Under the pieces are notes generated by a model, which saw nothing but the letters and a program-made list of their open reading frames with translations, did no database searches and was not told the origin of the DNA. From Nothophaeocryptopus gaeumannii (Eukaryota; Ascomycota; Dothideomycetes; Mycosphaerellales; Mycosphaerellaceae), in contig JASISA010000009.1 of assembly GCA_031771865.1 (NCBI GenBank), forward strand, positions 1,116,001 to 1,180,000: a stretch of DNA of 64,000 nucleotides, read 5' to 3'. This document shows, one piece after another, positions 41,341-51,400 of the stretch; the stretch's first letter is position 1; each line of letters begins with the position of its first letter. Made by a program: the position numbers and the translations under genes.

Positions 41341-42849
41341 CTATAATGCACTCGTGCTGGGCTGGCCATTCCTCTCCGGTGGCACATCATTCGAGCTCGA
41401 AGCGCGATTCGGATCAAGGTACAGGTGCGTGAACACTTCGTTCTTGTCTTCATCGTCGACAAGATAATGCAAATCTTCCTTCTCGGGTCTCAAAGTTTTC
41501 ATCAGACCTTGCCCGGGTCGAGGATAATTCGGCGGATGCACCTCGGGGGTGTACGCTGCATCATCTGGAGCGACTCTAGGGTGGCCCAGCGTGGTGTTGC
41601 CGTTTACGTGCCTGCTTGATCCGGCCACAGGTGGTGGAGGCGGCATTGATGTGTGTCCATTCGTAGTCGGAACGCCATTCGATGCGCTGGGCTTGTAAGT
41701 CGGATCGAAGACTGGTAGGTCAGGCTTGATGTTGGTGGCCTTGACCAGGAGCGTGATCAGAACCCCTTGTGACAAGCTGGAAAAGTATTTCTTCCTCTGC
41801 TCCTCGCTCATTCCTTCAGTGCCAACAAATGTCTCGACATCAGCCGCAGGAACTGGGGCGGTTCTATCCTCCTCACAATTCATGCAATACCACTCCTTGC
41901 CTGTCTCTTCTATCACCGACTGATCAATCGGTGGCTTATGACACCACCGATGATACGGGATATTGCATCCGTCGCAGAATACAATCATATTGCCAGCAGG
42001 ACTAACACCGCGCAAACACATCTTGCAGACTGCAGACTCGGGATTGCGTCGATTGTATGGCCGCTTCCGAGGCTTGCCAGTAGTAGGGGACGCAGCTGGT
42101 GGCGGAACATACGATAACGGCTTTTGTATTGATCGTCCGGATTTGGTCATGGTTGCTATCGGCGTGACTTCATCTTCGCTACCGGAGTCGCCCTCGACGT
42201 CGTCTTCGGAGCGTTTGCGCTTGCCGCCTCTGGCAGTTCCTCTCCCACGACCTCTCGGTCGTCCGCCACCTCTGCCTCTGCCTACTCCTCGTCCTCGTCC
42301 TGTCGAACTGGGCGTGCCATCTTCCGCCTTGACTATCGAGATGTCGTCCCCTTCTGCGGACCCAGTCGCTATGGGTGCGATACTGACTTTCTTGCCCCTG
42401 CTGCTGCCACCTCTCCCCCTCGGCCTTCCACCACGTCCTCTCACTGGAGTCGACACAGGTGCCGTCGCGGTCGCAATCGTATCCCAATTTGACGAGGCCT
42501 CGTCGCCTGCTGTTTGCGCTCCCACAGCGCCCGGCATCCCTGCCTTGTTCACTGCTCCAGAATTTACGTCTGCTCCGTCTGTCGCTCGCGAACTTTGCGC
42601 CGGATGTTGTGGAGCGCCACCAATATCTGAACCCGCGTCTCCCGTTGAATTTGCTTGGTTGCCTCCGCCCTTCTCATCAGACTCCTTAGGTTCCGAGTCG
42701 GTTGGTGGCACGTCGCTGAGGGCAGAACTGGCCACTGAGGCAACGCTGGCTTCCTGGTCCTGTGCTGCATCTCCTCCAGGGTCGGGTTCCGCTGCCGTCG
42801 CGGAACTTTCCATCATGTTGTACATCTCCAGCGGCCCGTATTCTGTCAT
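41341..42849 (-). CDS. PHD-finger nuclear protein with AT-hook-like RGR stretches
   Basis: A 502-residue protein starting MTEYGPLEMYNMMESS. A Ser/Ala/Asp-rich first part leads to Arg-Gly-Arg-Pro stretches (RGRGGRPRGRGG and GRGGGRPRGRGRGTARGGKR) that resemble AT-hooks. A canonical C4HC3 PHD finger follows (SAVCKMCLRG..FCDGCNIPYHRWCH..EWYCMNCEED), suited to reading histone tails. A conserved C-terminal block reads HPPNYPRPGQGLMKTLRPEK and then HYLVDDEDKNEVFTHLY. It is probably a chromatin-complex subunit in the nucleus. The open frame extends to 43146, but those 99 residues look like translated leader, and the ATG at 42849 begins the conserved N-terminus. Confidence 0.85.
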   Translation of the reverse strand: MTEYGPLEMYNMMESSATAAEPDPGGDAAQDQEASVASVASSALSDVPPTDSEPKESDEKGGGNQANSTGDAGSDIGGAPQHPAQSSRATDGADVNSGAVNKAGMPGAVGAQTAGDEASSNWDTIATATAPVSTPVRGRGGRPRGRGGSSRGKKVSIAPIATGSAEGDDISIVKAEDGTPSSTGRGRGVGRGRGGGRPRGRGRGTARGGKRKRSEDDVEGDSGSEDEVTPIATMTKSGRSIQKPLSYVPPPAASPTTGKPRKRPYNRRNPESAVCKMCLRGVSPAGNMIVFCDGCNIPYHRWCHKPPIDQSVIEETGKEWYCMNCEEDRTAPVPAADVETFVGTEGMSEEQRKKYFSSLSQGVLITLLVKATNIKPDLPVFDPTYKPSASNGVPTTNGHTSMPPPPPVAGSSRHVNGNTTLGHPRVAPDDAAYTPEVHPPNYPRPGQGLMKTLRPEKEDLHYLVDDEDKNEVFTHLYLDPNRASSSNDVPPERNGQPSTSAL

Positions 42850-43170
42850 GATGTCGTGAAGTGAAGATAACTCATGTGTAGTGAAGAGGAAGAGAATCGC
42901 TCTCCCGTCGTCGCAATGGTGGAATGGCTGTTTGACGTGAGGTCTCGCGATGGGTCCACTTTGCCGATCGCCGAGGGAAGTCCCGGCCGAAGCGAGGCAG
43001 CCGCCAAGAATATGGCTGGAAACAGTCACGACGACGGCAATATATATGTAATGATGAGGAACCTTGTCAAACTGATAGCTAGTGGCTACATATTTTGGTA
43101 CATGATGTACAAGGGGTATCATAACAGGAAATCCAAAGTCGTCCACACCAAGTCTGTACCGTAAAAGTCA
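42850..43170. promoter_or_regulatory. Short intergenic region upstream of the PHD gene
   Basis: These 321 bases lie between the stop of the TMEM135-like gene and the PHD-protein start, both on the minus strand. They presumably hold the PHD gene leader and promoter. No other feature is seen. Confidence 0.4.
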
Positions 43171-45126
43171 TCACTCATCCTTCCTCTTCGCATCCCTCTC
43201 CATCTCCTCAACAAGACTCTCCTCTTTGACATCTTCAGTAGCCTCCTTTCCCTTTGCCTTATCGACCCATCCCTCGCCTCTCGCCGTACTCACAACCTTC
43301 CTGATTAACGCGCCTTGTATGGCTTCCGGCCGACTCTCATACGCATGATTAATCACCGCCAGGCTGCCAACGAATAGGAGGACATCTCCATTCTTGACGC
43401 CTCTCCACCATCCTCGCTTCTTCCCAACTTTATACACTGAGTCCAGACTCAATCTCATACTATACAGGAAATTGTCTCTCTCGTTGTTCCTTGCAACGAA
43501 AGCCCACAAGCCGCCAAGGAAGCCACCAAGGAACCATCTCTGTGTATGTAGAACGCTCCGAGGGAGGACGTTGTTGAATAGACAGATGGAGCCCCAGGAT
43601 GTCCCGATTGCTCCAGTGATGAACAGAGACATCTTCAATATCCGTTGCGAGATTCTATTCAGCACCTGTGAAGGGTTCTTGAGCAAAGCCTTATAAGCCA
43701 GCAGCGCGAAAGCTCCATACATGAGTGTGAAGAACTTGACGACAGGCGGGAAAGCGGCGATCCAGTATTTCAAGTATGTTCTCGCGCAGCTCGGATCGCG
43801 AGGATGCAGAAATGCACAAGACGTATACTTCGTCCCAGGATGCGCCGGGGCAGAGATCGGAGCCAATCTCTGCACAGTGGCAGCTTTCGGAAGCGTGTCC
43901 TTTGCAGCAGGGAAGAGTATCGGAGACACGAAGGGAGGCCATTTGAGTTTACTCAGCTCCGCCAACCCGTCCACGATATCGAACGTTCCGGGCCAAGACC
44001 TTCCGGTTGGGTAGTCAGCGGGTCGTAATTGGATGTACTCGGGACTTCTCTTGAGGATGAACTGGCCGAACGATGCTGGGAAGCAGTCCCCGTCAAAGAT
44101 GAAAGCGTGGAGGAGTTGTCCATAGGCGAAGGGCATGATTAGCCAGCTGCCGAACCACCAGGGTCGGTCGGCACCCTTGCCCCAAATGTAGCCTTTGAGG
44201 GAGAGGAGATTGTAGCTGTATTCCAGACTTCGCGAGAAGACGTATATCGCAATCGTCGTCCGCAACTGCTCGGCAGGGCTCAAGCCTAGAAAGAAGCCAG
44301 CCAGCGAGGCGCCTACTGCTGGGGTGTATCTCGATGTCAGAGCCTTCGTGACTGTTGGATTCCGTTTCCTAAATGGTTCTGCAGAGTCTTCAAGCAGTGA
44401 TGCGCGTAGTCGTTTGAAGAAGCGATGGAGAAGTCGATGGAACAACAATAGCGACGCGAAAGAGCCCGCTACTCGCGAGTTCCTGAACTTCGGCCCAGGC
44501 CTCGCTTTTGATGGATCTGCTCCTTTCCTCTGCGCAAACTTCGCCAGCACAAAGTCCATGCTCTTCAGACCGGCGAATAGTGTAAGGTACACTCGCAGCG
44601 CGGCTCGCACAGCGGCGACATTGTAATCGCCCGACTCTGAACTGCTCTTCGTGATCTTCTCATAGCGAGGTGGGCTTGGTGTTTGTTTTTGCACTCGTTT
44701 TGGAGCACGCGATATCAGGTAGTTGTGCAGCAGTTCGTACTCGCGAGGGGAGAGGGTATATCGCAAGGCCGTTCTGGAGATTGGATCGATGGGTCTGCTG
44801 CTCCCGGACGAGCCATTCGACTTCCCTGATGAAGAGGACATTCTTCTGATGCGTTCCCAGGCTCGTGAGTGCGCATCGGGATGCGATGAAGATGGACGAC
44901 GATTTCGAGGGGTTTCGTAGGTAATGGATGTTGATTCGGAGGATTGTTTATCGTCAGCACTCGGTCGCTGTGAGCCGTTCTCCAATGTTATTGGTGGAGG
45001 CCGAGACTGGGAGATGGTCACGATTGGGATGGGCCGAGGCTGCGGAGTCGGCTTGTGAAACTCGGACTCAGCTCCTGCTTCTGCATCTTCGGTGGCTTGC
45101 TTCTTGACTCCAACAACACTAGTCAT
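43171..45126 (-). CDS. TMEM135-like multi-pass membrane protein
   Basis: A 651-residue protein starting MTSVVGVKKQATEDAEAGAE. About 150 polar residues precede a membrane region of several helices. Typical of fungal TMEM135 homologues are RVAGSFASLLLFHRLLHRFF, YVFSRSLEYSYNLLSLKGYI, PWWFGSWLIMPFAYGQLLHA and the Cys-rich SCAFLHPRDPSCARTYLKYW, followed by the C-terminal helical pairs. Animal TMEM135 is associated with peroxisomes, lipid droplets and mitochondrial dynamics; the fungal role is not established. The C-terminus is charged (KAKGKEATEDVKEESLVEEM), possibly coiled-coil. No introns are needed. The start is supported because the next upstream in-frame codons have no family similarity. Confidence 0.85.
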   Translation of the reverse strand: MTSVVGVKKQATEDAEAGAESEFHKPTPQPRPIPIVTISQSRPPPITLENGSQRPSADDKQSSESTSITYETPRNRRPSSSHPDAHSRAWERIRRMSSSSGKSNGSSGSSRPIDPISRTALRYTLSPREYELLHNYLISRAPKRVQKQTPSPPRYEKITKSSSESGDYNVAAVRAALRVYLTLFAGLKSMDFVLAKFAQRKGADPSKARPGPKFRNSRVAGSFASLLLFHRLLHRFFKRLRASLLEDSAEPFRKRNPTVTKALTSRYTPAVGASLAGFFLGLSPAEQLRTTIAIYVFSRSLEYSYNLLSLKGYIWGKGADRPWWFGSWLIMPFAYGQLLHAFIFDGDCFPASFGQFILKRSPEYIQLRPADYPTGRSWPGTFDIVDGLAELSKLKWPPFVSPILFPAAKDTLPKAATVQRLAPISAPAHPGTKYTSCAFLHPRDPSCARTYLKYWIAAFPPVVKFFTLMYGAFALLAYKALLKNPSQVLNRISQRILKMSLFITGAIGTSWGSICLFNNVLPRSVLHTQRWFLGGFLGGLWAFVARNNERDNFLYSMRLSLDSVYKVGKKRGWWRGVKNGDVLLFVGSLAVINHAYESRPEAIQGALIRKVVSTARGEGWVDKAKGKEATEDVKEESLVEEMERDAKRKDE

Positions 45127-45374
45127 CTTCGCCTTCTCTTCTATGACGCCAATGCCTCTACCAGATCGTATTGAGACAATGAAATGTCACGGAAGAACGC
45201 GCAATGGCGCTGATGACAGCCTTATCACTATGAACGATGATAGCAACCACGTCCGCAGCGCCGGGCGGGGAATGCTTTCAACACGGTCTCGAGAGTTCAC
45301 ACCCCGGGCTGGATGGACGATAATTGCTTGACGACCCGGATGCGCGATTAACCATCGACTGCTGTTCTCAGATA

Positions 45375-46253
45375 TGGATCAAGAATGCCGGCTGGCAGCC
45401 ATTTGGTATGAAGGAACACATTGTTGCATTGCTGACTGCATCATCTGGGAACAATGGTCTGTCGGGCGTTGAGATCAACGCTATCGAGAGAGTGCTTTAA
45501 GACAAAAGCGTCACTGCTACGACCGCAGTTCTCGGCACCTTCTCGATGTCTCTATGCGGTTTCGTAGTTGCCGGCTTGGTCCGTTCCAGGCCGCCCTCTC
45601 GCCAATCTCTACTTCGCAAGCTGGTCTCACCAGGTCATCCTTCTGGCCGTCAATCTCGCCAAATGGCTCAAGCTAGGCCAGTACACCAAAATTCCTCCAC
45701 GCGTCGTGTTTGGCACGCGAGTCTATGGCACTCTCCTTGGTGTCGGCTTGAATTACGCTGTCATGACGACTATCGTCACCAGCGAAAGAGAGATTCTCCT
45801 CGACTCGCAAGGCAACAATATCTGGAGCGGAGCCGTCGTTCAGCAGATGAATTCCGAAGCTGTGACCTGGGCGCTCGCAAAACAGATCTACGGCGTCAAT
45901 GGACGATACCCCATGGTCCCCTTGGGCCTGATAACCGGCATGGCTTTCCCAATCCTCCACTATTGCCTCATCAGACTCTTCCCCAAGCTCCGCAAACTAC
46001 CTCTTGACACAGCTGTTATCATCTTCTACGCCGATCGACGATTGCCGTGGGACTGTTCAGTCAGATCTGGCTCAGAAGGAGGCATCCGAACATCTACAAC
46101 AAGTACAACTATCTGGTTGGTGCTGCTTTGGACGAAGGTGCGCAGATTGTGATATTCATGTTGAGCTTTGCGGTATTTCGGGCGAGTGGGAATAGTCATC
46201 CGTTTTCTGATTGGTGGGGAAATCCGAGTGGGCATCCGGATCGTTGTTTGTAA
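45375..46253 (+). pseudogene. Oligopeptide transporter (OPT family) relic
   Basis: The first piece (about 45375-45590) reads GWQPFGMKEHIVALLTASSG and later TATTAVLGTFSMSLCGFVVA, the N-terminal OPT region with its KEH motif. It is interrupted by TAA at 45498. The frame then slips, and the next piece (45589-46030) gives PGRPLANLYFASWSHQVILL, GQYTKIPPRVVFGTRVYGTL and SEAVTWALAKQIYG, which lie in the C-terminal half of the family. A last slip near 46035 leads to AVGLFSQIWLRRRHPNIYNK and the typical end FSDWWGNPSGHPD. The middle of the protein, several hundred residues, is missing, as is a short piece before the last segment. Intact OPT transporters are about 750 residues, proton-coupled, in the plasma membrane. 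This copy cannot work. Confidence 0.82.
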
Positions 46254-46665
46254 ATGTCTGAAATTGGAGGTTTTGGCCAAAGATAAACATAGACTCGTAG
46301 CGCATTGGAAGCTCGAGGACGAGCATGAACTTCAAGATGCTTGCAAACTTTCGCAGAATCCAACTTCATGCAAAACTACGGTCTTCCAAGAGGTGCATGC
46401 TACAATCATTTCTCGAGCCTAAAGTCACTGCTTCTCTAATAGAGGTGCAGTCAGATAAAAGCTTAGACTGACTATCCTAGTTGAGTTCTTGGCAAAGCGG
46501 CAAAGAGGCAATCGGGGTCTGGCCTCAACGCACGGTACGCGTCTACGTCACTGTCAACGGCGGGACACAATGGTGCCATCTTCGAAAAACAATTGTTTTA
46601 AAACAAAATTGTCTTCGATCTCCTGCCATTGCTCACCAGCTTCCCCCAGATAATCATCAGTAGAG
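46254..46665. other. Intergenic region
   Basis: No gene is seen in these 410 bases, which lie just upstream of the MAPEG gene and should hold its promoter. Confidence 0.4.
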
Positions 46666-47305
46666 ATGGCAGCTTCAGCGTTAGACCTCACACGCAACTT
46701 TGTAAGTACAGACATGACTAAGCGTGTGCTTCACCAGCTAATCCACTTCGTTCAGTCCCTCTACACCATCCCAGCAGCATGGGTCCTCAGCATCGCACCT
46801 CACTTCTACGCCTCCACTCTCGGCAAATTCGACAACAGAAACCCTCGCACTTACACCAAGACTTCTGATTCAGACCAATCCATCGACGCCGGTAAGGCCC
46901 TCCTCGTCTAGTGCACCTTTGCCAATGCCTTCACAGCCTCGTTGACTTCCACACGCAGCGACCAAGGCCACTATTGTGAGAGCTGAGGGTGCTCAGCAGA
47001 ATGGATTTGAGAATATCGGTCTCTTCGCAGCTGCTGTCGTCGCGGGGAATATCGCGAGGCTGGATAATTGGACGTTGAATGTGCTGAGTGGTGGGTATCT
47101 TGTGAGTAGGGTGGTGTATAATTTGATTTATATCAATAACACGACTGATGCAATGGGTGAGTCTCGAAGCCAATGAAGGTAGTTTGGGGGAGAAAGGCTA
47201 ATGGGTAGTGTAGCCAACGCGAGATCTGTGGCGTTCTTGTCGGGGATTGGGATGATTTGGACGTTGTTTATCAAGAGTGGGAATGTGTTGAGGGGTCAGC
47301 TGTAG
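46666..47305 (+). CDS. MAPEG-family small membrane protein
   Basis: Four exons (46666-46701, 46756-46891, 46959-47156, 47214-47305) with canonical GTAAGT, GTAAGG and GTGAGT donors give 153 residues. The protein has the four-helix MAPEG layout: SLYTIPAAWVLSIAPHFYA, a loop with FDNRNPRTYTKT, then RAEGAQQNGFENIGLFAAAV, NWTLNVLSGGYLVSRVVYNL, and a last helix AFLSGIGMIWTLFIK. The element RxExAxxNxxENIxLF corresponds to the family's conserved E-R-x-x-x-A-x-x-N-x-x-E motif, which binds glutathione in active members. Fungal members of this type are uncharacterised, and glutathione transferase or peroxidase activity at the ER membrane is only inferred. Three introns in 640 bases is high for this region. 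Confidence 0.88.
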
Positions 47306-47864
47306 GGCTGAGATGTACGAAACTCCGGTTAGTTGAAGCACGAGGAGGACGGTGATGCCTTCGAGCCCGGGATGGATTCTGTACTTAAGGGGGAAGGAAG
47401 CCGGGTGGTAGCCTCGACAACGAGCGCCCGGCCAGTCGCCCATTGCAGATGTTCTGTACAAGTTAATATCGAGCGAGGCAAATTCAATGCCAGTAACTCA
47501 CACATCGTCAGTAGCCAAGGATGGTGCAGCACTGGCCGACCTTCTGGTCTCCTTGATAATTCCCAAGGATGTCCGCTTGGCGAGGTGGTGGGTCACAGTG
47601 AGACTGCAAACTCAGTATGTGCCGAGAGGAGATGAAGACTAGTACCGACATTCACTCCCAACCCTTATACCCTGAAGAACGGAACGGTTTCCGAGAGAGA
47701 GGCGTCAATTCGGATGCGAAACGATTCTTCGACGTCTATGCCCTGAGAACAGCTCCTTTCGAAGGGCGCACTTCCGCGTTGGGAAAACGAAAAGATCGAT
47801 GCCGGGTATAAAATTCATGATCACTCGTGTGATCTATACCTGGGAACACCGAGAAATTGATCGA
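47306..47864. other. Intergenic region
   Basis: I see no gene in these 560 bases. A TATAAAA element lies near 47808, about 60-70 bases before the hydrolase relic start. Confidence 0.35.
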
Positions 47865-48289
47865 ATGAAACAACTCACAATGTCAACATCTCAATCCAGT
47901 ATCTTATGCAAAGACGTCCAATTCGCCGCCTCAGACGGGACCCTCCTCCGCGGCTTGCTCTTCATACCATCATCCACCACACCACCCCATCTCCAATGCA
48001 GCAAACTCCCATGCATCATCCTCACCCACGGCTTCGGCGCCGTGAAAGAACAACATCTCTCCTGAGTGCTGATGAGAAGGTTAACTGTAAGTCGATCTTA
48101 AGTCTTGGGCGTGCTGTTGCTCAACTGCGTGCGTCCACTCCCTCGGTCGTGGACGATTTGGCGGATCATTTTGGGCTAGGACGTGCTCTTATTGTGGTAC
48201 CACGCGTGGCGAATCAGGCTGGGTATATGGACGCGGAGCGGAATTTTCATGATTTTGAAGAACCCATCTTTACTTGGAAAGAGTGCTGA
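47865..48289 (+). pseudogene. Truncated alpha/beta-hydrolase relic
   Basis: A frame with starts at 47865 or 47880 (MSTSQSSILCKDVQFAASDG) gives the first strands of an alpha/beta hydrolase: DGTLLRGLLFIPSS, then CIILTHGFGAVKEQ, whose HGF oxyanion turn is typical. It stops at 48063, long before the nucleophile elbow. The following 220 bases hold an open frame with VDDLADHFGLGRALIVVPRV, which I cannot place in the same family. Intact enzymes of this type are about 300 residues, so only the first quarter remains. It is probably a deletion remnant. Confidence 0.6.
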
Positions 48290-48441
48290 GTAGCACCGTG
48301 TCAAGATGATTCAATACTCTTGTATCGGGTATGCTAAAATGACATTCCTGATATTTCCGGGGTATCTTGCGTAGCTGTCTATCAATTTGATCCTACAATG
48401 AAAACATGTCAGTCGCTCATCAACACCAACCTCATGCCATC

Positions 48442-51400
48442 TCAATCCACACGTCCACTCTCGGAACCCTTCTTGGCAACCGTGCCCTTTGCGCTCTTTA
48501 CGGGGCTGACCTGTTCTTCCACACTCTTCCTCAACCCAACGTCAGCAACGACACTACCAGGCGATGCAGGCGTTGCGATAGGTTCCGGTTCTTCCACCAG
48601 ATTGTCTGATATAACTGGACTGTCCTCCACGTCCGCGCTGTCAAATGTGCTCTTCGCCGCCTTCTTGCTCGGCGTCGATTCCTTGACTTCTTTAGCAGTT
48701 CGGAAGCGCGGGCTTGTGGGACTTATGGGCGCCAAACCCCGATGTCCATCCGTGTACGTCGGACTTCGCGGAATAGTAGCCGACGTACTACTCGCCGACG
48801 AATGCGACGATGGAGGACGATGATACGCTTGCTGAGATTTTTTGGGTGGTGGAAGATTCGGATTAAGAATCTTAGCGACCAAGTTTCGCTCGTCCACAGC
48901 ATCACTGTCTTCTTCGTCCGAGGCTTCGAAGTATGCGTCATCCCAAACGGCACTCTCATTCCTATTGAGACTACCGCTGGAGTGCGAGGATTGGAGACGA
49001 TCGATACCGCCCTGAGGCACGTTAAGACTCTTGAGCTCGTCTCTCGCTTCTCGCGTCTCGGATTGAGTGCGTGGTGAGACCTTGCGGTCTGTTTGGCCCG
49101 CGACCTCTTCTCCGTGATTCGGATCGATGGGAGCATCCATGGGTTGAGCTCTCTCGCGGGCGGGCTCGTCTTCGTCACGTGTCGTCGCAGCATGAGTGTC
49201 CGCGAAGTGGGTATCGCAGAGATGCTTGACGACCGGCCAGCCATAGGCATTGGCGAACATACGGCGCACGATAATGTTGTTGTGCGCGTCAGGTTCGAGC
49301 CGGACAAGGACTTTGCGCCAGCTCAAGTCTCGGTGATAGGCACGAGCAATCTTTTCCTCCACCTTCATGCCTCCTGTGTCCGGACTACTAGTCGTTACTG
49401 TAGCATTTGAGGTGATTGTTTCTTGGGACTTGACAGATGCATTGCTAGAAACTTGGTTGTCCTTTGAAGAGTAGCTCCCAGATTTCTTGTTCTCAGGCGA
49501 GAATGAGAGATTCAAGCGTGTATTGCTGCGCTTGGTTGGAGGTGGAGGGATGTCTTCAGGGTGGTACACTCGATCATGAAAAATCGTGCGTGATCGCGTA
49601 CTGGGATCACAGATCCACTGCTTACTAGGCAGAGGAGGGTGGAGTATGTCACCAGCAGACTCGAAGATGGATGTCTTTGGAGGAGCGACGAGGTCACCGC
49701 CCTCAGTGTTGATCAAGCTGTCACCACGAGTAGCCAGAGGGCGCTTATGTTGTGATCGCTGTGAACGAGAGGAAGGAGTAGTATGAAGATGAGGGCGCAT
49801 CGTAGGGTTTGTTGTCGTCCGCTCCTCCTCATCAGCAGCCAAGTCTTCCGTACTTGGCTCGGCCGAATTGTAGACCGTCTGAGCTCGGCGAAGAGCTTTG
49901 GCCGTCTTCTTGGATGTCTGCGCTGGCTTTGGAGGCGTGCCAGGTCTGAACCAACCGAGGAAGGTATCCATCATGCCTTTCTCCTGTGGAGGCTGATTGC
50001 CCACCGAAGAGTCTCTGCTGACGCTCATTTCATGCGAGTCTTCGTCCCCATCGAAGCTGAGGCGATTTGTAGATCGTCTGTTGTCCTCGGCGGTCTCATC
50101 TTCAGCTGGCAGCGGCACAGCGTCGCCCTGGCCATGCTTGACGTGTTCATCCTCTTCTTCGTCGCTGTCCACTCGCTGCTCAGCCAAGACATTCGGCTTC
50201 ACTGACGACGCGTTGGCTCCGGTCAACTCTGCCCAACCCCATTCCGCCACTGTTCCAATTAATCCGTTCTCGCGACGAGCTTTCTCGACCTTGCCAAGCC
50301 CTCTCCAGTCCAGAAACAGTAGACAGCTGGTTCTCAGAGGAACGATGCCGTCGTTGACCACGTTTGAATAGACGGTGCGGTTGCGAAACATTCTCAAAAC
50401 TTGATGCGCAGGTCCAGTAGGCAGGATCCTTAGTAAAGGCTTGGCAGATGGGTCTTCCTGCGTCTTGTTCGGATCCTTGTCTTTCTGGTTGCTGCTGCCA
50501 AGACCCATCACGGCGTTCCAGCCTTTGCTCGCCAAAGTCGGAGGTCGCCAGGTCAGTCCAAGGTCCTGTCCTGTACGACCGACGAGCCCGAAGTCCAGAG
50601 CGAACTTGACGTACATGGGATTTTCGTTGCTCAGACCAAGCATGGGGGAAGCCATGGCAACGAAATTGATTGGCTTGATTTGTTGGAAGAAAGTCGGACT
50701 GTGTTTGTGGATGTACGCAACCGCGTAAGTCTGAATCAAGCCACCCAGACTGTGACCGATGAACGAGATGCTCGTGAACTTGTATGGAAGCTCTTCCGCC
50801 TTCTTGGCCTCCCGTGGAGTGTGGATGGTGCTGCCATGATGAGATGCCTTGCCATCTCTCTTCGCCTTGTCGGCGTCGCTTGAGAAGGTGTCTGTGAGCT
50901 TGCGTGTCAGATTCTTCTTGATCGGCAAGAAAGGCTGATCCGGATAGGTGAAGCGTAGAATGTACTTAGCAAGCCGCTTGCCTAGATACTGAATGCCATT
51001 CTCAGTCCGCACTGCATTTCCATTGAACCCTCGCACAATCGTCTCCTCTTCGTCATCATCGTCATCGTCCGGAGAATTGTCGAGATCGTCTTGGCCGCCG
51101 GTCAAAGGTGCGGTCGCAGTTTCATGGGTACCTTCTTCGCCATTGCGTTGTTCGTTGACTTGATCCGCGAAAGATTGTCCTGGTGTTTTCGGCTTTTTGC
51201 GCCGCATCTCCTGCTTTCGTTTCTTGGCATCTACGCGCGCCTGTGCCACGGTAGCATCGATGCTCTCTTTCAGGAACAGCATATCGGCGCCGAGGTTGCT
51301 GTGGAGGCCGTGTGTCAAAATCACAAGATGCACTTTTCTCCTCTTCCGCGGCTTGCTCTTGCTCTTGTCTCCAGTCTGCTGTTGCTGTTCCTGTCTCGGT

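Noticed and set aside
41963..42859. 298-residue plus-strand frame over the PHD gene
   Set aside because: It is the complement of the RGR/Ser-rich coding sequence; the sense strand carries a real PHD finger.
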